From Mesorhizobium sp. B2-1-8 (GTDB lineage: Bacteria > Pseudomonadota > Alphaproteobacteria > Rhizobiales > Rhizobiaceae), in contig NZ_CP083952.1 of the NCBI RefSeq assembly GCF_006442545.2, forward strand, positions 5,743,501-5,807,500: a DNA stretch of 64,000 nt, read 5' to 3'. The position numbers and the translations under genes were made by a program. The notes under the pieces are model-generated. The model was not told the origin of the DNA. It searched no databases and saw only the letters and a program-made list of their open reading frames with translations. Shown piece after piece: positions 8,067-16,418 of the stretch (its first letter is position 1; each line of letters opens with the position of its first letter).

Positions 8067-8765
8067 ATGCAACCCGTCATTTTGAGCAATGGTGAAGCAC
8101 CCACGGGAGCGGGTCGCATCCAGCGCGCGAGCAGCCTGGCCGAGGACGTCTACGAAGCCATCTTCGCGCAGCTGATGTCGCTGAAGATCGCACCCGGTTC
8201 ACGCATCACCGTCGACAATCTGGTCAAGGAGTTCGACGTTTCCCATACGCCGATCCGCGAGGCGCTCGGGCGTCTCGAAGGCGAAGGCCTGGTCCTGAAG
8301 ACGCATCTGATCGGATACCGCGCCGCACCGCAGATCACCCGGCGCCGTTTCGACGAATTGTACGAGATGCGTCTCCTGCTCGAACCGCACGGCGCGGCGA
8401 AGGCCGCTGCCGCGATGGACGAGGCCAAGCTCGGCACACTGCTGGAGGCAGCAGGCGTGATGTCGCGCCGCGAGGGCAAGGACGAGCGCCTGCGCTATTC
8501 AAATTTCGCCAGGCAGGACGCGATCTTCCACGACAAGATCATGGAATATGCCGAAAACGAGCTCATTCGCGAGACGCTGGGTTATCAACACACCCACTTC
8601 CACATATTCCGCCTGATGTACCACTCCCGCGTGACCGAGGAGGCGCTGGACGAACATGAGGCGATCCTGGCCGCGTTCGGCGCGGCCGATCCCGATGCCG
8701 CCGCCAAAGCAATGCGCGCCCACATCGAGCACTCGCGCGATCGCCTGCTGCCGGCCTTCGATTGA
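8067..8765 (+). CDS. GntR-family regulator (FadR/FCD subfamily)
   Basis: Transcription factor of 232 residues. An N-terminal winged helix carries the typical recognition segment VSHTPIREALGRLEGEGLV, followed by an all-helical FCD ligand domain with metal-type residues around YEMRLLLEPHGA and the C-terminal His-rich helices. ATG 8067 follows GAGAGG at good spacing. It diverges from the alcohol dehydrogenase operon, so it probably responds to that operon's substrate or intermediate. FCD regulators usually repress until a small organic acid binds. Confidence 0.92.
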   Translation: MQPVILSNGEAPTGAGRIQRASSLAEDVYEAIFAQLMSLKIAPGSRITVDNLVKEFDVSHTPIREALGRLEGEGLVLKTHLIGYRAAPQITRRRFDELYEMRLLLEPHGAAKAAAAMDEAKLGTLLEAAGVMSRREGKDERLRYSNFARQDAIFHDKIMEYAENELIRETLGYQHTHFHIFRLMYHSRVTEEALDEHEAILAAFGAADPDAAAKAMRAHIEHSRDRLLPAFD

Positions 8766-8911
8766 GGCGAAACCGATGTCCGCGCCGCTGACCACCAACG
8801 ACAACGCCGAGGAACACTACTTCCCCGACTCTCCATCCTGAGGACGGCCAAAGCCAATGCGGGGCGCAGCATGACTCGCCCAGCTTTTTTCACACGACAG
8901 AGGAACCGACT

Positions 8912-9505
8912 ATGTCAGGCAAGAAAATATTGATGCTCACCGGCGAGTTCACCGAGGAATACGAGATCTTCGTCTACCAGCAGGCGATGGAAGCCGTCGG
9001 TCACACCGTCCATGTGGTATGCCCGGACAAGAAGGCCGGAGACCTCATCAAGACCTCCCTGCACGACTTCGAGGGCGACCAGACATACACCGAAAAGCTC
9101 GGCCATTTTCAGGTGATCAACAAGACGTTTTCGGAGGCGGAAAAGCAGCTCGATCAATACCACGCCGTATACTGCGCTGGCGGCCGCGGCCCGGAATACA
9201 TCCGCACCGACAAACGGGTGCAAGCCATGCTGCGCCACTTCCACGACACCCGGAAGCCGATTTTCACCATCTGCCATGGGGTCCAGATTCTGATTGCCGT
9301 GGACGGCGTCGTGCGCGGCAAGAAGGTAGGCGCGCTCGCCGCTTGCGAACCGGAAGTGACGTTGGCAGGCGGAACCTATGTCGACCTTTCGCCGACGGAG
9401 GCCTATGTCGATGGCACCATGGTTTCCGCAAAGGGCTGGACCGCTCTAGCCGCCTTCATTCGCGAATGCCTCACGGTGCTCGGGACTGAAATCCGGCATA
9501 GCTGA
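8912..9505 (+). CDS. DJ-1/PfpI family protein
   Basis: A 197-residue class I glutamine-amidotransferase-like protein of the DJ-1/PfpI superfamily. The nucleophile elbow is at Cys121-His122 in FTICHGVQ, with an acidic partner near the N-terminus (EFTEEYE). The family includes deglycases, chaperones and hydratases, so the activity cannot be named. AGAGGAA precedes ATG 8912. It lies about 150 bp downstream of the GntR gene and is followed by two strong hairpins that may end the transcript. Confidence 0.88.
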   Translation: MSGKKILMLTGEFTEEYEIFVYQQAMEAVGHTVHVVCPDKKAGDLIKTSLHDFEGDQTYTEKLGHFQVINKTFSEAEKQLDQYHAVYCAGGRGPEYIRTDKRVQAMLRHFHDTRKPIFTICHGVQILIAVDGVVRGKKVGALAACEPEVTLAGGTYVDLSPTEAYVDGTMVSAKGWTALAAFIRECLTVLGTEIRHS

Positions 9506-9510
9506 TAGCT

Positions 9511-9550
9511 ACAGCATGTCGTGGCGAACAGGATTCGCCCGACCTGCTGT
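9511..9550. repeat. Long hairpin, rhizobial palindromic repeat type
   Basis: Interrupted stem: ACAGCA pairs with TGCTGT, GTCG with CGAC and GGCGAA with TTCGCC, around the loop CAGGA. It starts 6 bp after the DJ-1 gene. A TTTT run follows only at 9561-9564, so it is a possible terminator or mRNA 3'-end structure as well as a dispersed palindromic element. Confidence 0.7.
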
Positions 9551-9564
9551 AAGCTTCTGATTTT

Positions 9565-9612
9565 ATGCATGTCGTTATCCCGGAACCGACGACACTTCCG
9601 GGCGACATGCAT
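9565..9612. repeat. Second long hairpin, rhizobial palindromic repeat
   Basis: ATGCATGTCG (9565-9574) pairs with CGACATGCAT (9603-9612), and CCCGGAA (9579-9585) with TTCCGGG (9596-9602). The outer sequence GCATGTCGTTATCCC is of the type found repeatedly between rhizobial genes. The rest of the gap to 9734 shows nothing I recognise. Confidence 0.75.
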
Positions 9613-9734
9613 TAGACCGGCCTATTGCGAGATGCGCCGGTCCGCTTTCCCCCTGAGGTGATCAAGTCCACTGCCGTCTCGATGCCAGGGCAGAGACGCG
9701 CTGCGGCAGCCGTTCATGCGGCAGGCCGCGTAGC

Positions 9735-10751
9735 CTACCGGTTTTCAATGACAGCTTTTATGAGCCCCGATTTCTCATTTGCCCATTGGGCGATGTAGCG
9801 GGGGCTGTCTTGCAGCGTCGTGCGATGCGTCACCAGCTTGGCAAGCGGAATAGCACCGGTGCGGATCGCCGCCATGACGCGGTCGAAATCCGTGGTCAGG
9901 GCGTTGCGGCTGCCGATCAGCGTCATTTCGCGTTTGTGGAATTCCGGATCGGAAAAGGTAATGTCATCCTTGATGACGCTCACCATTACCATGGTGCCGC
10001 CATGCGCCACGTAGGTGAACGCGGCCTCAATGGAAACCTTGCTGCCGGTTGCGTCAAAGACCAGGTCGAAGCAATCGCCGTCCGTGCGGCCCCTCACCAG
10101 ATCGCCGGGCGACGCCGCAGCACCGTCGATGACGGGGAAACCCAATTGATCCTCCGCAAAATCCAACCGCTCGCGGCTCGTGTCCATGATCGTGACCGTC
10201 TGTCCGGCAAGCCGTGCAAACAAGGCTGTGCCGAGGCCAATGGGGCCAGCGCCGATGACCAGCGTGCGCGTTCCCGCCGAAAGCATCGACCGCCTTACCG
10301 CATGCGCGCCGATGGCGAGGAATTCGACAGCCGCCGCATCGGAGAGCGAAAGGCCGACTACCGGATAGAGATTCGCCGCCGGCACCAGCAATTGATCACA
10401 CATGCCGCCATCGCGATGCACACCCAGCACCTCTATTGAGACGCAGCAATTCTGCTTGCCCTGCCGGCAGGCAGTACATTTGCCGCAGTGCAGATATGGG
10501 TTGATGACAACCTTCTCGCCAAGCTCGATATTGGCCCCCTCACCGACCATCAGTACCGTCCCCGAGAGTTCGTGGCCCATGATCCGGGGGTATGCGAGGT
10601 AGGGATGCTTGCCCTCGAAGATGTGGTAGTCGGTGCCACATATGCCGATATGGCTTATGCCCACCAGCACCCAGCCGGCGGAGGGCATGCCCGGGTCAGG
10701 ACGGCTTTCGAGGACCAGTTCACCCGGTCTACGGCACACCACCGCTTTCAT
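9735..10751 (-). CDS. Zinc-dependent alcohol/polyol dehydrogenase (MDR family)
   Basis: Medium-chain dehydrogenase of 338 residues, likely oxidising a sugar alcohol or sugar acid with NAD(P). Catalytic zinc ligands are Cys38 (ICGTDYH) and His60-Glu61 (GHE); the structural zinc loop has Cys89, 92, 95 and 103 (CGKCTACRQGKQNCC). The nucleotide motif is VIGAGPIGLG. It is the last gene of the minus-strand operon permease - ATPase - binding protein - dehydrogenase, 68 bp after the binding protein and separated from it by a GC-rich stem. This suggests the imported sugar or polyol is its substrate. Confidence 0.9.
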   Translation of the reverse strand: MKAVVCRRPGELVLESRPDPGMPSAGWVLVGISHIGICGTDYHIFEGKHPYLAYPRIMGHELSGTVLMVGEGANIELGEKVVINPYLHCGKCTACRQGKQNCCVSIEVLGVHRDGGMCDQLLVPAANLYPVVGLSLSDAAAVEFLAIGAHAVRRSMLSAGTRTLVIGAGPIGLGTALFARLAGQTVTIMDTSRERLDFAEDQLGFPVIDGAAASPGDLVRGRTDGDCFDLVFDATGSKVSIEAAFTYVAHGGTMVMVSVIKDDITFSDPEFHKREMTLIGSRNALTTDFDRVMAAIRTGAIPLAKLVTHRTTLQDSPRYIAQWANEKSGLIKAVIENR

Positions 10752-10780
10752 TCGACATCCATGTTCCGAGAAAAGAGGAC

Positions 10781-10806
10781 CCGACGGCGGGTAGACACCG
10801 CCGGGC
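10781..10806 (-). other. Intercistronic stem-loop
   Basis: CGGCGG (10785-10790) pairs with CCGCCG (10798-10803) between the binding-protein and dehydrogenase genes. Read on the minus strand it is followed by TCCTCTTTTCTC, so partial termination is possible. Confidence 0.5.
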
Positions 10807-10819
10807 CAGGGTCTGGGAG

Positions 10820-11740
10820 CTATTCGAAGTCCTTGACGTTCTGCAGCGTGACGAGCCCGGCGCCGGTATCGACATTGGCTTCGACGGGTTCACCGCGAAT
10901 GGCCTTGACGACGGTGTCGATGCCAAGTTCACCCATCTTTGCCGGGAATTGCGCAACGCTGGCGTCTTCCGCGCCAGACTTTATCGCTTCGATTTCACCG
11001 CAGCAGGCATCGAAGCCAACCAGGATGAGCTTGTGTTTGGCGATGCCGGCATTGCTGATCGACTTGACGGCACCGGGGATGGGCGGACCGCAGGCAGAAT
11101 AGATCGCCTTGAGATCGGGATTGGCTGTCAGAATGTCTTCCGCAACCGAGGTGCCGAGTTCAAGCGTGCAGTTGGTGGCGCCCTTGCCGACCACGTCGAC
11201 CTTGACGTCGCCGAGCCCTTCCATCATGCCGGTGACGCGATCATCCAGCGCCGGAACGCCCGGTACGCCTTGCAGGATACCGATCTTGTCGCCGCTCTTG
11301 AGAACGGTTTTCAGATATTCTCCGGCGATCTTGCCGCCATTGAGATTGTTCGTCGAAACCAGCGCCGTCTGGCCCTTCCAGTTCGGAATGCTGTTGTCCA
11401 CGAGCACCACCTTGATGCCGGCGGCGACGGCCTTGTCGAGCGCCGGGGCAACTGTCGGATCGACCGGCGTGATTGCCAGGCCCTTCACGCCTTGCGTGAT
11501 CATGGACTCGATCAAAGCGATCTGGCCCTCGATGTCCGTGGCCGCCTGGCCCTGGCCGGTGACCAGCTCGATCTCAGGATGGGCGGCGGCGTATTTTTTG
11601 GCCGCATCCTCCATGGTCGAATAGAATGGCACCGGGAATTTCGTGATCAGGCCGACCTTGATCTTGTCGGCGGCCGAAGCAGGCATTGCGAATGCGATGG
11701 CAATCGCAAGTCCTCCCAATAGTCTTCTGTGCATCAGCAT
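10820..11740 (-). CDS. Sugar ABC transporter substrate-binding protein (RbsB-like)
   Basis: Periplasmic binding protein of the type I (ribose/galactose) fold, 306 residues. It has a clear signal peptide (MHRRLLGGLAIAIAFAMPASA) with cleavage after ASA. Typical segments follow: VGLITKFPVPFYSTM, ITPVDPTVAPALDKAV, VLVDNSIP and the hinge region near VGFDACCGEIEAI. It lies 90 bp downstream of its ATPase, across a strong hairpin, an arrangement often linked to higher expression of the binding protein. The ligand is unknown; the neighbours suggest a sugar or sugar alcohol. Confidence 0.92.
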   Translation of the reverse strand: MLMHRRLLGGLAIAIAFAMPASAADKIKVGLITKFPVPFYSTMEDAAKKYAAAHPEIELVTGQGQAATDIEGQIALIESMITQGVKGLAITPVDPTVAPALDKAVAAGIKVVLVDNSIPNWKGQTALVSTNNLNGGKIAGEYLKTVLKSGDKIGILQGVPGVPALDDRVTGMMEGLGDVKVDVVGKGATNCTLELGTSVAEDILTANPDLKAIYSACGPPIPGAVKSISNAGIAKHKLILVGFDACCGEIEAIKSGAEDASVAQFPAKMGELGIDTVVKAIRGEPVEANVDTGAGLVTLQNVKDFE

Positions 11741-11792
11741 TCCGTTCCTCCCTTGGAATTGAGACGCCTTCCGGCGGAAGACGCTTCAGGCA

Positions 11793-11817
11793 TTTGCGGA
11801 CCGAGGCGGTCCGCAAA
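11793..11817 (-). other. Intercistronic stem-loop upstream of binding-protein gene
   Basis: TTTGCGGACC (11793-11802) and GGTCCGCAAA (11808-11817) form a perfect 10-bp stem with a 5-base loop, between the ATPase stop and the binding-protein start. It probably stabilises or punctuates the operon mRNA. Confidence 0.65.
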
Positions 11818-11830
11818 ATCTCGAATGCGT

Positions 11831-12616
11831 TCAGGCCCCCACGATCATGGAAACCAACTCCTGCTTGTTGTCCTTGGTTGGCACCAGTTCGCCGACCTTG
11901 CGGCCCTGGCGCAGGACCACCGCACGGTCGGCGAGCTCGATGACGTGCTCCATATTGTGGGTGATCAGAATGACGGCGTTGCCCTGGTCGCGAAGCGTCG
12001 CCACCAGATTGAGAACCTGACGCGATTCACGCAGTCCAAGGGCTGCCGTCGGCTCGTCAAGGATGACGACCTTGCGGGCGAAGACCGTGGACCTCGCCAC
12101 GGCGATGGCCTGTCTTTGTCCACCCGACATCATGGCGACGACCGCGTCCAGCCGGGGCAGCGTCACCTTCAGCCTTTCCAGCAGGATCCGGGTTTCGGCG
12201 TCCATCCTGCGCTGCTGCAGGAAACGCAGGCCGCGCGGCAGCCATTGCGGACCGGCGAGTTCGCGGCCGGCGAAGAAGTTCTGCCCCGGCGTCAGATTGT
12301 CGAACAGCGCCAGGTCCTGATAGACGGTCTCGATGCCGGCAAAGCGCGCGTCGGCCGGCGAGCGTATCTGCGCGGGCAACCCGTCCAGCACGATCGCGCC
12401 GGCGTCGAGCTGATGGACGCCACTGATGCATTTGGTCAGCGTCGATTTCCCGGCGCCATTGTCACCGAGTAGCCCCAGAATTTCGCCTCGCCGCACCTCG
12501 ATGCTGACATCGTCGAGCGCCATGACAGAGCCGAAGCGCTTGGTTGCACCGCTTACGGCGAGCACAGGATGGTCTGAAGTGCCGGGACTGCGGGCTTCGG
12601 CCGCGGGCGCGGTCAT
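11831..12616 (-). CDS. Sugar ABC transporter ATP-binding protein (single-domain, FrcA-like)
   Basis: Cytoplasmic ATPase of 261 residues. Walker A is GDNGAGKST, the signature MSGGQRQAIAVAR, Walker B VVILDEPTAALG, and the switch His is in ILITHNMEH. It is one nucleotide-binding domain rather than the roughly 500-residue double domain of RbsA/MglA, as in fructose-type FrcBCA systems, so it should act as a homodimer. Its start overlaps the permease stop by 4 bp. Confidence 0.93.
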   Translation of the reverse strand: MTAPAAEARSPGTSDHPVLAVSGATKRFGSVMALDDVSIEVRRGEILGLLGDNGAGKSTLTKCISGVHQLDAGAIVLDGLPAQIRSPADARFAGIETVYQDLALFDNLTPGQNFFAGRELAGPQWLPRGLRFLQQRRMDAETRILLERLKVTLPRLDAVVAMMSGGQRQAIAVARSTVFARKVVILDEPTAALGLRESRQVLNLVATLRDQGNAVILITHNMEHVIELADRAVVLRQGRKVGELVPTKDNKQELVSMIVGA

Positions 12617-13665
12617 GGCTGCCTCCCGGCCTGCATGACACGCACGCGCCCTTCCAGGTAATTGCGCAGCACGTCGGCCTCGACCGCGATGACGATGACC
12701 ACGCCGATGACGATGAGCTGGAAGAAGATATTGACGTTGAGCAGGTTGAGCGCGTTGCGGATGACGCCGATCATGATGGCACCGATCAGGGCGTGGCCAA
12801 GGTGGCCGCGACCGCCGAGAAAACTGGCGCCGCCGATGATCACCGCGGCGATCGTGTCAAGCTCGAGCAAATTGCCGAACAGCGGCGAACCGGCGTCGGT
12901 GCGGCCGGCAAGGATGACAGCGCCGATACCGGCGCAGAGGCCAGAAATCACATAGGCCGAGACCAGAACCCAAGACACCGGAATGCCCATGCGCAACGCA
13001 GCATCCGGTCTGCCGCCGACGGCATAGATCCAGCGCCCCCACACCATCGTCTTGGCCATGACAAACAGGACCGCGGCGACACCGACCACGACGAAGACCG
13101 AACCTGGCAAGCCCCAGATCGCCTCGCGGCCGAGCACGTCGATCGCATCTGGCATTCCAGGGATCGCACGCCCGTCGGCCAGTTCGAGGGCCAGGCCCTT
13201 GGCGATGCTCAGCGTTGCAAGCGTGATGATGAACGGATGTGGCAGCCGGCCGAAGACGTAGACCAGTCCATTTATCGCGCCCACCGCCGCGCCGCTTCCA
13301 ACCATTACCGCGATCACGACCACCGCGGTAGCGCCGGCATGAAAACTCAACGCTCCAAGAACGGAGGCCAGCGCAAGGTTCGATCCAACCGAGAGGTCGA
13401 TGCCACGCGTCAGGATGACCAGATGCTGGCCCATTGCGACGACCGAAATGACAGCGGTCTGGGCAAGGATATTGCTGAGGTTGCGGCCGGTCAGAAAATA
13501 GGGCGACAGGAAGCCGAGGATGACAATCAGCAGCAGCAGGATCACAGCCGGGCCGGCGCTGAGCAACATCAAGCCAAGCGCCAGACCCGGCGCCGCCTCC
13601 GCTTTCCTCGACGCTTGAGCCGTGCCTTCGTCAGCAGTGGCGCTGCTGTTTCCCACCTCAGGCAA
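12613..13665 (-). CDS. Sugar ABC transporter permease (RbsC/FrcC-like)
   Basis: Inner-membrane permease of the ribose/xylose class, about 350 residues. Many hydrophobic helices are visible, together with the family signatures VAMGQHLVILTRGIDLSVGS and IIGGASFLGGRG. A GGGGAGGAAAG lies just before a TTG at 13665, which I take as the start; an upstream TTG at 13719 would add 18 residues unlike the family. It heads the operon and reads away from a GntR-type regulator across a striking inverted repeat (13734-13786). Confidence 0.9.
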   Translation of the reverse strand: MPEVGNSSATADEGTAQASRKAEAAPGLALGLMLLSAGPAVILLLLIVILGFLSPYFLTGRNLSNILAQTAVISVVAMGQHLVILTRGIDLSVGSNLALASVLGALSFHAGATAVVVIAVMVGSGAAVGAINGLVYVFGRLPHPFIITLATLSIAKGLALELADGRAIPGMPDAIDVLGREAIWGLPGSVFVVVGVAAVLFVMAKTMVWGRWIYAVGGRPDAALRMGIPVSWVLVSAYVISGLCAGIGAVILAGRTDAGSPLFGNLLELDTIAAVIIGGASFLGGRGHLGHALIGAIMIGVIRNALNLLNVNIFFQLIVIGVVIVIAVEADVLRNYLEGRVRVMQAGRQP

Positions 13666-13733
13666 AACTTTCCTCCCCGCGCGAACTCTTGCGAGCCGCG
13701 CGCCACCAAGTCGTGTCAATTTCGATCTTCTTG

Positions 13734-13786
13734 TTATCGATAAAAAACATCTTGGAGTATCGGGTCAAGTTGTTTTTTATGGATAA
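13734..13786. promoter_or_regulatory. Candidate operator: 16-bp inverted repeat
   Basis: TTATCGATAAAAAACA (13734-13749) and TGTTTTTTATGGATAA (13771-13786) are inverted copies with one mismatch, separated by 21 bp, in the divergent promoter between the sugar permease and the GntR gene. The left half also holds the palindrome TTATCGATAA. The arrangement suggests two regulator sites facing each other. Confidence 0.65.
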
Positions 13787-13827
13787 AGGTCATGCTAGAA
13801 AGGACAAGACTTTCTCTGGAGGCCCCG

Positions 13828-14736
13828 ATGAAAACCGACACCGTTTACAAGAAGGCGTTCAATCGCGTGGCCCACATGATGCGCGACGGGCAGTTGGCCG
13901 GTCAGCTTCCATCCGAGAACGAGCTGCGGCGGCGGGTGGGCGTCAGCCGCACGACGATACGCAAGGTGCTGGAAGAACTTGTCCACCGAGCCATGGTCAG
14001 CGAAGAGAACGGCATTCGGGCAGTTGGGCGACCGGCCAACGATGACGACTGCTACCCGGACGCGGAAACCACGCCCCGCGCGACGCATGTCGAACAGCAA
14101 TTCATGGAGTGGATGCTGCGTGGCGACACCAGGCCCGGGACCAGCATCAACGAGCTTGACCTTGCCCGGCAATTTGGCGTCGCAACCAACGGCATCAGGG
14201 AATTCCTGATCCGTTTCAGCCGCTTCGGCCTGATCGAAAAGCGGCCGAATTCCGGGTGGCTTTTCAAAGGCTTCACGGAAGACTTCGCACTCGAACTGTT
14301 TGAAATCAGAGTGATGTTCGAGGTGCGGTCGGCGCGCCTGTTTTCACAGCAGCCCGAAAGTTCTCCGCTGTGGGCGAAACTCGCCGCGCTCAAGTTATCG
14401 CACATTGAACTGCTCGAGCACATGGACCGCCGCTTTCATGACTTCTCCAGGCTCGACAATCGTTTTCACCGGCTCATCAACGAGGCATCGCCGAACCGGT
14501 TCATCGATGACTTCTACGACATCATCACGTTCATTTTTCACTATCACTATCAGTGGAACAAGCAGGACGAAAAGCAGCGCAATCAGGCAGCCATCGTCGA
14601 ACACATCGTTTTTATCGATGCGCTGGAAAGCCGCAATGCAAAGCGGATCGAGATCGCCTGTCGCGCGCACCTCGACTCGGCAAAGGAAACGCTGACGCGT
14701 TCTCTGCTGGTATTTGATGAGATTCCGACAGGATAA
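13828..14736 (+). CDS. GntR/FCD-type regulator with two winged-helix domains
   Basis: About 302 residues. The first winged helix (LPSENELRRRVGVSRTTIRK, about residues 30-49) is a normal GntR reading head. A second one follows (INELDLARQFGVATNGIREF, about residues 110-129), ending in PNSGWLFKG, and then a helical FCD-like domain containing FEIRVMFEVRSARLF. Usual FCD regulators have one winged helix and about 220-240 residues. ATG 13828 follows GGAGG at proper spacing. It diverges from the sugar ABC operon, which it probably controls. Confidence 0.85.
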   Translation: MKTDTVYKKAFNRVAHMMRDGQLAGQLPSENELRRRVGVSRTTIRKVLEELVHRAMVSEENGIRAVGRPANDDDCYPDAETTPRATHVEQQFMEWMLRGDTRPGTSINELDLARQFGVATNGIREFLIRFSRFGLIEKRPNSGWLFKGFTEDFALELFEIRVMFEVRSARLFSQQPESSPLWAKLAALKLSHIELLEHMDRRFHDFSRLDNRFHRLINEASPNRFIDDFYDIITFIFHYHYQWNKQDEKQRNQAAIVEHIVFIDALESRNAKRIEIACRAHLDSAKETLTRSLLVFDEIPTG

Positions 14737-14859
14737 TTACCCGACATATGGCGGCGCATTACTGCCCGGAAGCTAAGGCGAGATGGCGGACGGGCACACT
14801 TTAGTCCGAATGACCCAAGCTGCCGTGAAGCGATTGGCGTCGTGCGCAAAGAAGGTGGT

Positions 14860-16059
14860 TCAGTCGAAGAAGCCCGCATCCTCTTCCCTGAGATACTTCC
14901 TGGCACCTTCGGCGTCGATGTCGAGGCCCAGCCCCGGTGCTTCGAGCAGATCCACCATGCTGTCCTTCACGATCTGCTTGGGCAGGCCGATGACGATGTC
15001 GTTCCACCAGGGATCGGAGGCGCTGGGATATTCGAACGCCACGTAGTTGGCGGGCAAGGTGGCGCAAACATTGATCAGTGCGCCGAGGCCAAGCAGGCCG
15101 TTCGCGGTGCCGTGCGGCGCCATCAGGATCGAGTGCATATAGGCGTGCTCGGCGACCCATTTGAGCTCGGCAATGCCGCCAATGTCGGCAGGATCGGGGC
15201 CGATGACGCGCACCGCCTGCGTCTCGATCAGCTCCTTGAAATTGTGCCTGAGGTAAATCTGCTCGCCGGTATGGATCGGCGTCGAAGTAGAGGTGGTCAG
15301 CTCCCGGTAGGCCTGCGGGTTGACCCACGGTACATAGTCGCCGGTCAACATGTCCTCGAGCCACATCAAATTGTACTTCTCGACCGCGCGAGCGAACTTG
15401 ATCGCATCGGGCAGCATCCAGCCGGGGCCGCAGTCGAGCGCCAGGCTGACCTTGTCGCCCAACACTTCCTTCATCGCGATCACGCAGTCGAGCATGTGGT
15501 TGAAACCGCGTTCGCTGATCACGCCCTGATCCATGGCACCGTGATAGCCGGCCTTCTTCTGCGTTACGCCATAATGGAAGCCATCGACCGTGTCCTTCAT
15601 GTTGGAATGGAACGAGATTCCTTGCTTGACCATGAAGAAATTCTGCGGCTGCTCCATCATCCATTTGACATCGGCGGCGTAATCCTCCGGCCGGTCGCCC
15701 GTGCGCTTCTGGCGGATCGAGCCGTTGTAGACGCGCACCTTGTCGCGCACCTTGCCGCCGAGCAGCTTATATGCCGGCACGCCCGCGGCCTTGCCGGCAA
15801 TGTCCCACAGCGCATGTTCGATGGCGCTGACCGCCGCGCCATAGGGCTTGAAAGAGCCGCGTTGGCGGATCTTCAACATGACCCGCTCGACGTCGGTCGG
15901 ATCCTCGCCGATCAGCGCCTCGCGGAAATGCAGCACCCATGGCTTGAGGTAGGCCTTGGTGAACTCGACCTCGCCAAGGCCGTAGAGACCTTCGTCAGTG
16001 ACGATGCGGACGATGGGATGTTTGCCGATAACGGCGCACCGCAGGTCGGTGATCTTCAT
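14860..16059 (-). CDS. Mandelate racemase/muconate lactonizing enzyme family protein (sugar-acid dehydratase candidate 1)
   Basis: Enolase-superfamily enzyme, 399 residues, last gene of the GntR-enolase arm. Metal ligands are visible as Asp209 (LALDCGPGW), Glu235 (WLEDML) and Glu266 (IHTGEQIY). Catalytic residues include Lys145 (FMVKQG) and the Asp289/His316 pair (VIGPDPADIGG, MAPHGTANG). Members of this subgroup remove water from acid sugars after abstracting the proton alpha to the carboxylate, giving 2-keto-3-deoxy acids. The exact sugar acid cannot be read from the sequence. The start ATG is 10 bp after the NIPSNAP gene. Confidence 0.9.
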   Translation of the reverse strand: MKITDLRCAVIGKHPIVRIVTDEGLYGLGEVEFTKAYLKPWVLHFREALIGEDPTDVERVMLKIRQRGSFKPYGAAVSAIEHALWDIAGKAAGVPAYKLLGGKVRDKVRVYNGSIRQKRTGDRPEDYAADVKWMMEQPQNFFMVKQGISFHSNMKDTVDGFHYGVTQKKAGYHGAMDQGVISERGFNHMLDCVIAMKEVLGDKVSLALDCGPGWMLPDAIKFARAVEKYNLMWLEDMLTGDYVPWVNPQAYRELTTSTSTPIHTGEQIYLRHNFKELIETQAVRVIGPDPADIGGIAELKWVAEHAYMHSILMAPHGTANGLLGLGALINVCATLPANYVAFEYPSASDPWWNDIVIGLPKQIVKDSMVDLLEAPGLGLDIDAEGARKYLREEDAGFFD

Positions 16060-16068
16060 GGCGCAGTC

Positions 16069-16395
16069 CTATTTCACAGACGAGAAAGCTGTCGGCGTGA
16101 GCAGCTGGCTGCTGATATTGGCAATGATCTGCCCGTCGCGCTCAGACTCGTCCCGGGCCCTGTGCCATGCCGGATCGGTGACGAAAGCCGCCCATTTCGC
16201 CTCACGCTCGGCCAGCGATTCCCAGGCGAGGAAATAGGTGAGGCGATTGCTGTTTTCGCCGATCGCCGTGGTGAAAAACCCGGCTTGGCGGATGCCATGC
16301 CTCTCCCAGATGGCCAGCGTTTGGTCGGAAAAGCGCTTGAGCAAAGTCGGCAGCCTGCCCGGCAGGCAGTCATAGATACGCAGTTCGTAGATCAT
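16069..16395 (-). CDS. NIPSNAP family protein
   Basis: Small protein of 108 residues starting MIYELRIYDCLPGRLPTLLK, the typical opening of the NIPSNAP fold (dimeric ferredoxin-like alpha/beta barrel). Tryptophans in YFLAWESL and the C-terminal region also match. Family members are of unknown or varied function. The ATG at 16395 follows GGACGAA; the longer upstream reading frame has no family similarity. Its place between two enolase-superfamily genes suggests an accessory role in the same sugar-acid pathway, perhaps mutarotation or binding; this is inference. Confidence 0.82.
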   Translation of the reverse strand: MIYELRIYDCLPGRLPTLLKRFSDQTLAIWERHGIRQAGFFTTAIGENSNRLTYFLAWESLAEREAKWAAFVTDPAWHRARDESERDGQIIANISSQLLTPTAFSSVK

Positions 16396-16418
16396 GGTTT
16401 CGTCCGTTTCTTTCTTCG

